From Nocardioides plantarum (GTDB taxonomy: Bacteria; Actinomycetota; Actinomycetes; Propionibacteriales; Nocardioidaceae): a DNA stretch of 64,000 nucleotides. The notes beneath the pieces are model-generated. The model made no database searches. It worked only from the letters and a program-made list of their open reading frames with translations, and was not told the origin of the DNA. Below are positions 8,280-17,626 of the stretch, piece by piece. The stretch is from positions 2,512,861 through 2,576,860 of the forward strand of contig NZ_VDMS01000001.1 of NCBI RefSeq assembly GCF_006346395.1. Direction: 5' to 3'. Every line of letters begins with the position of its first letter. The stretch's first letter is position 1. The position numbers and the translations under genes were made by a program.

Positions 8280-8701
8280 TTCGGCAGCCTGACCAGCCCG
8301 AGCCAGAAGTCCTCGATCGAGCGCACCACGTGGGTGAACTCGTCGATGTCGGCGGGCTTGGTGAGGAAGCAGTTGCCTCCGAGGTCGTAGGTCCGCATCA
8401 CGTCGGACTCGGCCGCGGAGGTGGTGAGCACCGCGACCGGGATGCGGTGGAGCAGCTCGTCGGCCTGCATCGCGGCGAGCACCTCGTGGCCCGAGAGCCG
8501 AGGCAGGTTCAGGTCCAGGATCATCAGGTCCGGGGGGTTCTCGCGGTGCGCCCGGAGGTGGTCGAGGGCGGACGCGCCGTCCCGGATGACCGTCACCTCG
8601 TGGGAGACCCGGGCGTCGCTGAGCGCGTCGAGCGTCAGCTCCACGTCGGCCAAGCTGTCCTCGACGAGCAGGATCTGGACCAGCGCGCCGGCGCTGCTCA
8701 T
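8276..8701 (-). CDS. Single-domain response regulator (Rcp1-like)
   Basis: A 141-aa stand-alone receiver domain with no output domain. Acidic pair E14/D15, phospho-acceptor Asp63 (LMILDLNLP), Thr in VLTTSAA and Lys in FLTKPADIDEF are all in place. The long C-terminal helix is typical of the Rcp1-like group that shuttles phosphate or partners with PAS or phytochrome kinases. It overlaps both neighbours by four bases, so the three are one translationally coupled unit. With no DNA-binding domain, its output must be protein–protein. Confidence 0.93.
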   Translation of the reverse strand: MSSAGALVQILLVEDSLADVELTLDALSDARVSHEVTVIRDGASALDHLRAHRENPPDLMILDLNLPRLSGHEVLAAMQADELLHRIPVAVLTTSAAESDVMRTYDLGGNCFLTKPADIDEFTHVVRSIEDFWLGLVRLPK

Positions 8702-9786
8702 GCCGCCGGCTCCTGGTCGGGTGCCGCGGGAAGGGTGATGCAGAACCGGCTGCCCCCGAGCGGGGAGGGCTCGACCCAGGCCGCGCCGTCGGACCTCTCG
8801 GCAACCTGTTGGACGATCGCCAGCCCGATGCCGGTGCCCGAGAAGGCCTCGCGGACGTGGAGCCGGGCGAACATGCGGAAGATGCGCTCCCGGTACTCCG
8901 GCTCGATCCCGATGCCGTTGTCGTCGACGCAGATGAGCGCTCGACCGTCCTGGAGCCGGCCGGTCACCTCGACGACAGGGACGACGCCGGGCTCCTGGAA
9001 CTTGGCTGCGTTGCTGATCAGGTTGCGCAGCACGGCGAGCACCGACGGCTCGTCGTACCAGACGTCGGGCAGGTCGCCGACGGTCACGCCGGCCAGGTCC
9101 AGCGACACCACCGCACCCCGGGCGGCTGCGGTGGTGTCCACCCGGCGGCCCGGTGGGTCGACCAGCAGGTACTGGGAGTACTCGAGGAGGTCGTCGATGA
9201 GGGCTCGCATCCGGGCCGCCCCGTCCACGACGTGGGCGATGTAGCCGAGGCCGCGTTCGTCGAGCACCGGGGCGTAGCGCCGCTCGATCAGCTGGACGAA
9301 CCCGGTCATGGCGCGCAACGGCTCGGAGAGGTCGTGGGAGGCGACGAACGCGAACTGCTCGAGGTCCCGGTTGGAGCGTGCCAGTGCCGCGCTCAGGCGG
9401 ACCCGGTCGGTGACGTCCTGGACGCTCGTCGCCAGGCCGGCGACCACCCCGTCACCGTCACGCAGCGGGGACACGGTCAGCGAGACGGCGATCCGCCGGC
9501 CGTCGGGGCGCAGGTGCCAGCTGTCGAACCGGTCGACGCGCTGTCCGGCCAGGGCCTGCTCGTGCACCGAGCGCAGCTCGAGGGCCGCCCCCGGGGCAAG
9601 TAGGTCGGCCGTGGACCGGCCCACCATCTCGCGGGCGCTGCGTCCGTAGATGCGCTCGGCCGCGGCGTTCCAGGTCGTGATCGTGCCGTCGAGGTCCTCG
9701 CTGAAGATCGCGTCGGCCGAGACCTCGACGATCTGGGCCAGCAGCAGATCACGCGTCAACGGGAGGGCGGGGGTGGGAGCGCTCAT
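8698..9786 (-). CDS. PAS-domain sensor histidine kinase
   Basis: A 362-aa soluble kinase. A PAS domain at about 12–125 (AIFSEDLDGTITTWNAAAER, ending VQDVTDRVRL) is followed by a phytochrome-type H-box with His151 (FVASHDLSEPLRAMTGFV) and an HATPase domain (NLISNAAKF, DNGIGIEPEYRERIF, GTGIGLAIVQQV). There is no membrane anchor, so the cue is probably cytoplasmic. It is first in the operon with the receiver and hybrid kinase downstream; the ATGA overlap at 8698–8701 couples translation. About 220 bp of non-coding sequence separates it from the divergent membrane protein gene. Confidence 0.94.
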   Translation of the reverse strand: MSAPTPALPLTRDLLLAQIVEVSADAIFSEDLDGTITTWNAAAERIYGRSAREMVGRSTADLLAPGAALELRSVHEQALAGQRVDRFDSWHLRPDGRRIAVSLTVSPLRDGDGVVAGLATSVQDVTDRVRLSAALARSNRDLEQFAFVASHDLSEPLRAMTGFVQLIERRYAPVLDERGLGYIAHVVDGAARMRALIDDLLEYSQYLLVDPPGRRVDTTAAARGAVVSLDLAGVTVGDLPDVWYDEPSVLAVLRNLISNAAKFQEPGVVPVVEVTGRLQDGRALICVDDNGIGIEPEYRERIFRMFARLHVREAFSGTGIGLAIVQQVAERSDGAAWVEPSPLGGSRFCITLPAAPDQEPAA

Positions 9787-10008
9787 GCGACCGCAATCTG
9801 AGGTTGTCCGCCGAGGGCGGCGTCAGTCGGCAGATGGCTGGGGGGTGGGCCTGGCCGGCCCGCCGTCCTGTTCCGCTGACGCAGTGACCACCGTAAAACG
9901 ATTTCAGCCCTCGGGGGTGAAAACTTCTCGATGTCGTGCCGATCCCAGGCTGCCCGACTCCGGGTGGGTCTGCGGCCTCGACCGCGCAGGTCTCGTAGCA
10001 TCGGCGCC

Positions 10009-10512
10009 ATGTCGACGGTGAAGCTCGGGCGGACCGGGAGCACGGTGGTCGTCGACCTCGAGGTCTGCGTGAAGACCGGCCTGCCGACCAGAGAGACGGT
10101 CACCATCAACGGGAGCACGACTCCGCCGTGGGTGAGCTTCCTGCTGTTGATCACCGTGCTCGGCTACCTGTTCGCGAGTGCCATGGCCTCCCAGAAATTT
10201 CGGGTCACGCTGCCTTTTACTCACGCCGTCTACGACCGCTGGAAGCAGGGCAGGCGACGTGCGTGGCTTCTGGGGATCGTTGGCCTGATGGGGCTAGTGC
10301 TTGCCCTGGTGGCGAGTGACGGCGACGCGGGAGCAGGGGTCGGGGCGTCCGTTGTCGTGATCGTGGTCGCCCTCGTCGTTGGCATGAGCAACGGACGACG
10401 CCACGGGGTCGGCATCGTCGCGACACGACACGACGACCTGGTCGTCACCCGGGTGCACCCCTCCTTCGCCGCCGCCGTACGTGAATCCGTGGCCGAGCCA
10501 CTCGTGGGGTAG
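10009..10512 (+). CDS. Small membrane protein of unknown function
   Basis: A 167-aa protein beginning MSTVKLGRTGSTVVVDLEVC. Two or three hydrophobic segments are evident: WVSFLLLITVLGYLFASAMA, then AWLLGIVGLMGLVLALVA and VVVIVVALVVG. An extracytoplasmic or cytoplasmic N-terminal beta-rich piece precedes them. A polar C-terminal tail follows. The frame stays open upstream to 9931, but that part is Arg-rich and unlike the rest, so ATG 10009 is preferred. I do not recognise the family. It is monocistronic, divergent from the kinase operon. Confidence 0.65.
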   Translation: MSTVKLGRTGSTVVVDLEVCVKTGLPTRETVTINGSTTPPWVSFLLLITVLGYLFASAMASQKFRVTLPFTHAVYDRWKQGRRRAWLLGIVGLMGLVLALVASDGDAGAGVGASVVVIVVALVVGMSNGRRHGVGIVATRHDDLVVTRVHPSFAAAVRESVAEPLVG

Positions 10513-10794
10513 GTCCCGCAGGGCTCGGCAGCACACGAGGAACCCATCACCTCTGGGCACACCGTCTGCGGCACGAGCGTGCGGTGCTGTCGTACCGTTG
10601 ACATTCGGGCTGCTCAACGCCCAGCGCTGGTACTGGGCGTCACTGAACACAAGGGTGACGGCACCGTTCGAGTCGGGCCAGCCTCCAGGGGTGGCCGTCA
10701 ACAACGGGCGGCCACTCCGAAAATGGTCCTGGTGAAGCTCGACTGACGACCGCAGGCCGCTCCGTGCGACGACCCCGGTACGCCGGCACCGACC
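10513..10794. other. Intergenic region with no supported gene
   Basis: 282 bp between converging genes. A minus-strand frame contains a short protein-like run (VTLVFSDAQYQRWALSSPNV, about 10600–10660) that could be a gene remnant, but it has no start or family I recognise. No clear terminator hairpin was found. Confidence 0.4.
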
Positions 10795-13700
10795 TCAGCG
10801 CACGCGCAACGACGGACTGTCCTTCACGACCACCCGGTAGCCCAGCTTGCTCGTGCGCGTCCGGACGCGCACCGAGCGACCGCGGTCGGCGGCGCGCAAC
10901 CGATAGGTCGTGGCGGTGGCGCCGGGGACGGCGACGCCACCGACGTACCACTGCACCCTGACCCTGGTGCCCGGGTCGTGGGCGCCGACGTAGGCGCGCA
11001 GGGTGCGGCCGGCGACCGGGTTGCCGGCGATGCTCGGGCGGGGCTGGCGGGTCTGGTCAGCCGGCTTGGCCAGCACCGGGCGGCTGCGGCGGATCTCCCA
11101 CGAGTAGCCCGGCCGCTCGCCGGTGACCGCGAAGACGATGGACTTGCCGACGTCCTGGGGGCGTACGACGTAGGTCGTCGAGGACGGGCCGGGGACCCCG
11201 ACGCCGCCGACGACCCAGTTGAACGTGAACATGACCTCGGGCGCCCAGGTGCCGCGGACGCCGGTGAGGGTCTGCCCGGTGGTGGCCGTGCCCTGGACGG
11301 TGGGGATCGGGGCGGGGTCGAGGATCCCGGGATCGACGCCGACGGGCTCGCTCGTGCGGGTCACCGTCTCGTAGCCGGCGACGTCACGGGTGCCGGTGAC
11401 CCGCACGGTCAGGCCGAAGCCACGGTCCTCGGGACGCGGGGTGTAGGTCGGACCGGTCCCGACGGCGTACCCGGCGACGAACCACTGGTAGGTCAGCTCG
11501 GCGTCGTCGGTCCACTCGCCCGGCACGACCGAGACCGGCACCGCGACGCGCGGGGCGGCCGACAGGGTCGGCACGGGGGAGAACGGGGCGTCGATCGGGA
11601 TGACGGTGACGGGCTCGCTGCTCTCGGTGGCGGTCGTGTAGCCGGGGAGGGTGCCGGTGACCGAGGCGGTCAGCTGGTGGCCGGCCTGCGCGGGGATCGG
11701 CCGGTACGTCGCCGCGGTGGCGCCCGGGATCGGCTCGCCGTCGAGCGACCACTGGTAGGTGAGCGTGGCGTCGCGGTCCCAGGACTCGTGGACCGCGGTG
11801 AGGGTCGTGCCCACCCGCGGCTCACCGGTGACGGTCGGGGCCGAGGTGGAGTGCTGCACGCCGGGCTCGACCGTGACGGGCCCGCCGGTGCGCGTGACCG
11901 TCTCGTAGCCCTCGCCCGAGCCGGTCACGCGCACCGTGATGGCGGCTCCCAGGTCGGCGGCGGTCGCCTCGTAGCTGGAGTAGATGGCGTAGGGGATGCG
12001 CACCCCGTCGCGGAGCCACTCCCAGTCGTAGCTGGGCTCCTGGTCCCAGTCCTGGACGCTGACCAGGAGGCGGTCGCCGACGCGGGAACGGCCCTCGATG
12101 ACCGGGTCGGGGTTGTCGATGGCGGCGATCGGCAGCCGCAACGTGGTGACGCAGCCGGTGCCGCAGTCGGCCCCGGGCGTGGTGCCCCGGGCGCGGACGG
12201 TGAACGCGCCGCCCCGGCCACGGACGAGGGCGGCGGTGAAGGTGACCGACGCGGTCTCGCCGACCGGGATCGCCGGGACGTCCCAGGTGATGGTCTCCCA
12301 GGCGCGGGTCAGGCCCGACGGCAGCGGGTCGAGGTAGCCGCGGGCGCGCAGCTCGGTCGCGTCGACCTCGACGGTCGAGGCGGTGGTGGGGACCTTGCCG
12401 GTGTTGTGCGCGGTCAGCGTGTAGGCGACCGTCGAGCCGGGCGCGACGTCGCTGCCGTTCACCGGGTCCGAGGTGAGCGTGAGGTCGTAGGCGACGGGCC
12501 ACGCAGCCGGCTTGCGGGTGCCGTAGACCCAGGTCTGGAAGAACGCGTCCAGGTCCTGGCCCGAGACCTGCTCGGCCACCGCGATGAACTGCGCGGTCGT
12601 CGCGCTGCGTCCGCCGTACGTCCGCAGCCAGGTGGTCATCACGTCCTCGAACACGTCGTCGCCCAGGGCCGAGCGCAGGGCCTCCAGCGCGACGGCGCCG
12701 CGGGTGTATACCTGCTCGCCGAACAGCTCGGACGGGTCGTCGAACCCGGCCGCCGGCACCGACCACAGCGACGCGGTCGACGAGGAGCGCCAGGTGTCGT
12801 AGTAGGTGTCCTGGGTGCCCTTACCGCCGTCGAGCTCGGCGCCCACCTCGGTCTCGACGAACGTGGCCGGGCCCTCGTTGAGCCAGACGTCACCCCAGTC
12901 GGCGGGGGAGACGGAGTCGCCGAACCACTGGTGGGCCAGCTCGTGGACCAGTGTCGGCTCGTCGATCTGCGAGGGGAAGAACGGGCGGTCCTGGGTCTCG
13001 AGCGCATAGCTGACGCCGCTCGGCACCCGGTCGACGACCACGCCCGTCGAGCTGCCCGGGTAGGTGCCGTAGTGACCCTCGATCGCCGTGAGGATCTCGC
13101 CGAGCCGGCCTCGGGCGGCCGTGAAGCCGGACGTGGCGGCGGACAGCGCGCTGTCGCGGTAGCTGTACTCGTGCGTGGTCCCGTCGGTGAGCGGGACGTC
13201 GGACTCGGCGGCGACGTACGGCCCGATGCCGACGAAGGAGAGGTACGTCGCCTGCTGTCGGGGCTGATCCCACGTGAAGGACTGGGTGGTCGACGACCGG
13301 CTCGTCTCGCTGAGCACCCCGTTGCCGACGACGGTGCGGTTCTGCGAGCCCGCGGCCGCCGAGTAGGGCACGGTCACCGTGGTCGAGAAGGTCGCCTTGT
13401 CGCGCGGGGTGTTGTTGTTGGGGAACCACGTCATCGCGCCGACCGGCTCGTTGAGGGCCACGACGCCCGAGGTCGCGCCGCTGCCGGTGTCGACCCAGCC
13501 CTCCTGGGAGCCGTCGGGGTCGGTGTGGGCGGCGGGCGTGCCCGAGTAGGTGACCGTGGTCGTGAACCGGCCGCTCACGGGACGGGCCGGTGTGACGACG
13601 AGCTTGTGCCGGTCCCCGGACGCCACCCGGGAGAACCGCGCCGGGTCGCCGTCGACCGAGACCGCGGTGACCGTGAGTCCCTCGAGGTCGAACGAGTACG

Positions 13701-13962
13701 TCGTCAACGGCTGCTGGGTCGTCGTCGCGGTGATGGTCGCCGTCGCGCTGATGGCCCGGGACGTCGACCACCTGATCCGCAGCTGGTAGTGCTCGACGTC
13801 GTACCCGCCGTTGCCCTGGTGGGGGAACAGGGTGTCGCCGGCCGTCTGGGCGCCGACGACCCCGGAGCCGACCCGGGTCGGGGCCGCGTCGGCCGGACCG
13901 CTCGAGCCGATGACGGGTGCGAGCAGTGCGGCGATGGCGACCCAGACGGGCAGGCGAGGCAT
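10795..13962 (-). CDS. Secreted M1-family metallopeptidase with five Ig-like repeats
   Basis: A 1055-aa exported aminopeptidase-like zinc peptidase. The signal peptide is MPRLPVWVAIAALLAPVIG…ADA. The catalytic motif HELAH (H340, E341, H344) is followed after 18 residues by Glu363, the exact HExxH-x18-E pattern of M1 enzymes. ALETQ just upstream takes the place of the GAMEN exopeptidase motif. Past about residue 480 comes a DUF11-like beta domain. Five Ig-like repeats of about 85 residues follow, each with a YQW-type core and a GATxxTY turn. The frame is open 18 bases upstream, but ATG 13962 gives the cleaner signal peptide. It probably trims peptides outside the cell, anchored or displayed through the repeats. 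Confidence 0.92.
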   Translation of the reverse strand: MPRLPVWVAIAALLAPVIGSSGPADAAPTRVGSGVVGAQTAGDTLFPHQGNGGYDVEHYQLRIRWSTSRAISATATITATTTQQPLTTYSFDLEGLTVTAVSVDGDPARFSRVASGDRHKLVVTPARPVSGRFTTTVTYSGTPAAHTDPDGSQEGWVDTGSGATSGVVALNEPVGAMTWFPNNNTPRDKATFSTTVTVPYSAAAGSQNRTVVGNGVLSETSRSSTTQSFTWDQPRQQATYLSFVGIGPYVAAESDVPLTDGTTHEYSYRDSALSAATSGFTAARGRLGEILTAIEGHYGTYPGSSTGVVVDRVPSGVSYALETQDRPFFPSQIDEPTLVHELAHQWFGDSVSPADWGDVWLNEGPATFVETEVGAELDGGKGTQDTYYDTWRSSSTASLWSVPAAGFDDPSELFGEQVYTRGAVALEALRSALGDDVFEDVMTTWLRTYGGRSATTAQFIAVAEQVSGQDLDAFFQTWVYGTRKPAAWPVAYDLTLTSDPVNGSDVAPGSTVAYTLTAHNTGKVPTTASTVEVDATELRARGYLDPLPSGLTRAWETITWDVPAIPVGETASVTFTAALVRGRGGAFTVRARGTTPGADCGTGCVTTLRLPIAAIDNPDPVIEGRSRVGDRLLVSVQDWDQEPSYDWEWLRDGVRIPYAIYSSYEATAADLGAAITVRVTGSGEGYETVTRTGGPVTVEPGVQHSTSAPTVTGEPRVGTTLTAVHESWDRDATLTYQWSLDGEPIPGATAATYRPIPAQAGHQLTASVTGTLPGYTTATESSEPVTVIPIDAPFSPVPTLSAAPRVAVPVSVVPGEWTDDAELTYQWFVAGYAVGTGPTYTPRPEDRGFGLTVRVTGTRDVAGYETVTRTSEPVGVDPGILDPAPIPTVQGTATTGQTLTGVRGTWAPEVMFTFNWVVGGVGVPGPSSTTYVVRPQDVGKSIVFAVTGERPGYSWEIRRSRPVLAKPADQTRQPRPSIAGNPVAGRTLRAYVGAHDPGTRVRVQWYVGGVAVPGATATTYRLRAADRGRSVRVRTRTSKLGYRVVVKDSPSLRVR

Positions 13963-14084
13963 GGGACCAGTCTCACCCACGCGCGACCCTCTCGGAGACC
14001 GAATGCCCGGTACTGCCAGGAGGCTGGTGGATCAGGCGGCGGGGTTCGGCGAGGCGCACGAGCGGGCCGCGTGGGCGTCGCTGC

Positions 14085-14702
14085 TCACGGGCGCTGTCCG
14101 AGCAGGGTCGTGGCGGACTCGAAGGCGCCGTCGAGCCTGTGCCGGAGCAGCTCCAGCGACGGGTCGCCGTCGTCGCGCCAGCGTTCGAAGGCGACTCGCA
14201 GGGCGCTCAGCGCCCAGGCGGCGAGCAGCTCGGCATCGCGCCGGGACCTCGGCTCCGGGAGACGCTCGAGCACCACGTCGGCCATCTCGATCTCCCAGTC
14301 GAAGATCCGGTCGCGCACCCGCTTCATCAGGGCAGGCGACGAGTCAGCCATGTCGGCACTGATCCGCATCTGCTCGGCGAAGCGGCTCGCAGGCTCGTGG
14401 ACGGAGTCGAAGGCGTGCCGCAGGGCGACCCAGATCGGCTCGTCGGCCGGGCGCTGCTGCAGCGCCGAGCGGAACGTCGGCCCCGGGTCGTCGAGCCAGG
14501 CCATCGCGAGGCCTTCCTTGGACTCGAAGTGGCGGTAGAAGGTGCGGCTGGACACCCCCGCTGCGAGCGCGATCATGTCGACGCTGGTGCCCTCGATCCC
14601 GTGCTGGTCGAAGAGCTCGCGTGCGGCGTCGGACAGCCTGGACCGCACGGCCTCACGCGCGATGGCCCGCCCGCCCACGGGGCGCTCGGGGGTGTCCGGC
14701 AT
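14085..14702 (-). CDS. TetR/AcrR-family regulator
   Basis: A 205-aa one-component repressor. The TetR N-terminal HTH lies at about 18–65 (LSDAARELFDQHGIEGTSVD, then AAGVSSRTFYRHFESKEGL). The helical ligand-binding domain follows. It sits 42 bp after the ferredoxin reductase gene on the same strand, so it may be co-transcribed with the P450 redox partners and control them. An inverted repeat at 17641–17657 in the divergent promoter of that cluster is a candidate target; the pairing is inference. Confidence 0.9.
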   Translation of the reverse strand: MPDTPERPVGGRAIAREAVRSRLSDAARELFDQHGIEGTSVDMIALAAGVSSRTFYRHFESKEGLAMAWLDDPGPTFRSALQQRPADEPIWVALRHAFDSVHEPASRFAEQMRISADMADSSPALMKRVRDRIFDWEIEMADVVLERLPEPRSRRDAELLAAWALSALRVAFERWRDDGDPSLELLRHRLDGAFESATTLLGQRP

Positions 14703-14744
14703 CGGGAGGGGCTCCTGTCGGACGGCGGGAAGTAGGGCGACGCC

Positions 14745-15974
14745 TCAGTGGCGGGTGAGCAGCTGGCGCAAGGAGACCGACTCGTCCGTCAGCCGATCGA
14801 TCAGTGCCGGGATCGGCCGCCCGAGCCACGGCTTCGTCTGGGTGAACTCAGCAGGTCGATCGACCGCCTCGACCCGCACGATCCGATCCTCGACGATACC
14901 AAAGACGAGGAACGACCCGTCCGAGACGGAGCCCCGGGTCACCCACCGCGAGGGTCGTGTGTCGGGGTCGCCCGCCATCTGGATCTTGACGTCGAACTGG
15001 TGCGACCAGAACCACGGTGCTCCGTCGGTCGGCGCGGGCCGCCCGAGAATGGCGGCCGCGGCCCGGCGGGCACTCGCGGCGGCGTGCGGGGCGGACTCCA
15101 GGCGCCGGGTCGACCCGCCGGCGCGGACCACCCGTGCGCAGTCACCGATCGCGAACACCTCGGGAGCCGAGGCGCGATAGTCGACGTCGACGAGGACGCC
15201 GTCGTTCGTGGCCAGCCCAGCCCGCGACGCCAGCTCGGTCTCCGGCACCATCCCGATCCCGACGACCACCTCGTCGACCTCGACGTCGCCCTGGTCGGTG
15301 ACCAGGCGGCTGATCCGTCCGTCCTGGTCCGCCTCGAGGCGCAGGCCGGTCGCCGCGGTGCGGACCTCCACGCCCCGGCGACGGTGCACGGACGCGACGT
15401 GGGTGGCAACCACCTCGCTGCAGACCCGGCCCAGCAAGCGGGGGCCGAGCTCGAGCACCGAGACCGCGGCGCCGTGGTCTCGTGCGCTCGCGGCCACCTC
15501 GAGCCCAACGAAGCCGCCGCCGACGACGCCGAGCCGGGTACCGGGCCTCAGCCGCTCCCTCAGTCGCTCCACGTCGGCGCAGGTCTTGACGTGATGCAGG
15601 TTGGTAGCGCCCGCGGCGACCGGGTCGGACAGGGCCCGGACCCGGCCTCCCAGGGCGAGCACCAGGACGTCGTACTCGTGTGACCGGGCGCCGACCCGCA
15701 CCGTCCTGGCGTGGGTGTCGATGCTGTCGGCCCGTCGGTCCAGCGCCAGGTCGACGTGCTGCTGGTCGTAGAAGGACCGCGGTCGGATGGGCAGGTCGGC
15801 GGCGGTGGCTGTCCCCTGGAGGAACGCCTTCGACAGCGGTGGGCGTTGATAGGGCACGGCGGTCTCGTCGCCGACGAGCACGAGGTCGCCGGTGAAGCCA
15901 CCGGCACGCAACGCCGCGACCACCTCCGCTCCGGCGTGCCCGGCACCGAGGACGACGATCCGCCGGCTCACCAT
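14745..15974 (-). CDS. NAD(P)H-dependent ferredoxin reductase (FAD)
   Basis: A 409-aa FAD flavoprotein of the putidaredoxin-reductase type. It has an N-terminal FAD site (IVVLGAGHAGAEVVAAL), an NAD(P) site near the middle (LGVVGGGFVGLEVAASARDH) and the FAD-closing motif VFAIGDCARV. A reductase C-terminal domain follows (WFWSHQFDVKIQMAG). It would pass electrons from NAD(P)H to the ferredoxin encoded just upstream and on to the P450 at 18795. ATG 15974 overlaps the ferredoxin stop; GTG 15971 is an equally possible start with a GTGA overlap. Confidence 0.93.
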   Translation of the reverse strand: MVSRRIVVLGAGHAGAEVVAALRAGGFTGDLVLVGDETAVPYQRPPLSKAFLQGTATAADLPIRPRSFYDQQHVDLALDRRADSIDTHARTVRVGARSHEYDVLVLALGGRVRALSDPVAAGATNLHHVKTCADVERLRERLRPGTRLGVVGGGFVGLEVAASARDHGAAVSVLELGPRLLGRVCSEVVATHVASVHRRRGVEVRTAATGLRLEADQDGRISRLVTDQGDVEVDEVVVGIGMVPETELASRAGLATNDGVLVDVDYRASAPEVFAIGDCARVVRAGGSTRRLESAPHAAASARRAAAAILGRPAPTDGAPWFWSHQFDVKIQMAGDPDTRPSRWVTRGSVSDGSFLVFGIVEDRIVRVEAVDRPAEFTQTKPWLGRPIPALIDRLTDESVSLRQLLTRH

Positions 15975-16291
15975 TGACTGGCCGGCACCCGGACCCTGAC
16001 GCCGTCGATCGAGGGGTCCACCGTGATCTGGCACGACAGTCGGCTCCCGGGCTCTCGCTCCTCGGCCGTCGCGTCGAGCATCTCGTCCTCGAAGCCCGTC
16101 GGCGGCCCGACGGCGGCGGTCCAGTCGTCGGCGACAACGACGTGGCACGTCGCGCAGGAGAGCTCGCCGCCGCAGTCGGCCACGATGCCCGGGACCAGGT
16201 GGGCCAGGGCGCTGCGCATCACCGACTCGCCGTCGGTGGCGTCCACCGCGGTGACGGTCCCGTCGGGCTGCTCGAACTCGACGCGGCTCAC
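15968..16291 (-). CDS. 2Fe-2S ferredoxin (adrenodoxin/putidaredoxin type)
   Basis: A 107-aa electron carrier. Cluster cysteines are C40, C46, C49 and C87 (ADCGGELSCATCHV, later SRLSC), the C-x5-C-x2-C-x37-C spacing of putidaredoxin-like ferredoxins. It overlaps the hydrolase gene upstream and the reductase gene downstream by a few bases, so hydrolase, ferredoxin and reductase are one coupled operon. Its obvious partner is the P450 across the divergent promoter. Confidence 0.96.
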   Translation of the reverse strand: MSRVEFEQPDGTVTAVDATDGESVMRSALAHLVPGIVADCGGELSCATCHVVVADDWTAAVGPPTGFEDEMLDATAEEREPGSRLSCQITVDPSIDGVRVRVPASQW

Positions 16292-17589
16292 GGGGCGCTC
16301 CGGTCGGGTCCGGCCGCCTCGATGGCTGCGGTCATCCGGTCCAGGGCTGACGTGAGGTAGGGGCGGAATCCCTCGGGGTCGTCCGACGGCGTGAAGTGCG
16401 ACAGGCCCGGCATCACGATGAACTCGGCGCCGGGGATGTTCGCCGCGAGCGCCGACCCGTTGTCGTCGGGGGTCAGCATGCTGATGTCGTGCTCGCCGGT
16501 GAGGATCGTCAACGGCGTCCTGGCGGTGTCGATCAGGTGCCCGTCGACGCGCAGGTCGTGACCGAACATGAAGTAGTCGTTGTCGGCCGGGTAGGCGTCA
16601 CGGTGGTTGGAGGTGTAGATCCACTCCACCTCGCGGCGGAAGTCCTCGGGCGCGTCGGCGCCGGTGACGTCGAACATCGTCGACCCGACCGCGCCAGCGG
16701 CAACCCGTGGATCGCGGAAGCGGTCGTTGTCGAACCCGGCCCACGAATCCATGTGATAGAGCCCGTTGACGCCGACCGCGCCCCGGATGGAATCGGGGTG
16801 GTGGGCGCACAGGTCGGAGGCGAGCTGGCCTCCCACCGAGCAGCCGACGAAGATCGGCCTGTCCAGGCCGGTCGCGGTGATGAAGCCGGTGACCCACCGC
16901 ATCAGCAGGGTCTTGTCGAACGTCAGGTCCTGCTCCCACCAGCGCGACCCGACCGGGGGCAGGGACTTGCCGTGGTAGGGCAGGTCGATGGCGACGAGGG
17001 TGTAGCGCTCCTGGAGCTCGGGGTCCGCGAGGACGTGGCGATACTGCCGGCCGTCGGCTCCGGCGGTGTGCATGAACAGCACGGGCACCGGACCGCGTCC
17101 GGCCTGCTCGTAGTAGACGCGGTACTCGAGGTCGTCGACCGAGTAGCGGACGTAGCGCCCCACCGGGTCGTCGGAGTCGGCGAACGGGTCCGCCTCGACG
17201 GTCCGCTCGGTGCGACCGACGGCGGTCTCGACCCCCAGACGCACGATCCGGTTCCACGCGCCGAGGTAGGGGGCGACCACCGTGGGCCAGTCGGCCTCGA
17301 TCGTCGCGCCGAACACCTGGGCCGACGTGAGGCACTCGAACCCGACCTGGGGGTGGGGGACGGCCATCAGGTCCCACAGCTCGGCGGGGATGGTCAGGCC
17401 GACGGCGGGGTCGACCGCGGACGGGTCCACGTCGGTGGGAGTGACGGCGCCGTCGTCGATCACGAGGTCGAAGACGGTCTCGCCCAGGGTGACCCGCACC
17501 GTTCCATGGAAGGCCCTGAGCCGTACGGCGAGCTCGCGGTCGCCGGCCAACCTCGTGCGCAGCTGGGCTCCTTCGAGCGTCATGGGCAT
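16288..17589 (-). CDS. Alpha/beta hydrolase with N-terminal SCP2-like domain
   Basis: A 433-aa soluble enzyme. The first 140 residues (LRAFHGTVRVTLGETVFDLV, AELWDLMAVPH) resemble a sterol-carrier-like beta domain. The rest is an alpha/beta hydrolase (VPVLFMHTAGADGRQYRHVL, AIDLPYHGKSLPP). The nucleophile elbow is GCSVGG with a canonical Ser. A late Asp and His (GEHDISM, LSHFTPSDDPE) are consistent with a catalytic triad. First gene of the minus-strand operon feeding ferredoxin and reductase, so it likely hydrolyses an ester, lactone or cleavable ketone in the same P450 pathway. The substrate is unknown. Confidence 0.85.
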   Translation of the reverse strand: MPMTLEGAQLRTRLAGDRELAVRLRAFHGTVRVTLGETVFDLVIDDGAVTPTDVDPSAVDPAVGLTIPAELWDLMAVPHPQVGFECLTSAQVFGATIEADWPTVVAPYLGAWNRIVRLGVETAVGRTERTVEADPFADSDDPVGRYVRYSVDDLEYRVYYEQAGRGPVPVLFMHTAGADGRQYRHVLADPELQERYTLVAIDLPYHGKSLPPVGSRWWEQDLTFDKTLLMRWVTGFITATGLDRPIFVGCSVGGQLASDLCAHHPDSIRGAVGVNGLYHMDSWAGFDNDRFRDPRVAAGAVGSTMFDVTGADAPEDFRREVEWIYTSNHRDAYPADNDYFMFGHDLRVDGHLIDTARTPLTILTGEHDISMLTPDDNGSALAANIPGAEFIVMPGLSHFTPSDDPEGFRPYLTSALDRMTAAIEAAGPDRSAP

Positions 17590-17626
17590 TCCTCCTCGGG
17601 CGTGGTGACAGCGATTCCGTCACACC

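Noticed and set aside
10294..10704. A 136-codon minus-strand ORF overlapping the small membrane protein gene
   Set aside because: Its first 40 codons are somewhat protein-like, but the rest is antisense to a better-supported gene.
10978..14538. An 1186-codon plus-strand frame opposite the M1 peptidase
   Set aside because: Antisense shadow with no motifs. The minus strand has a signal peptide, HExxH motif and repeats.
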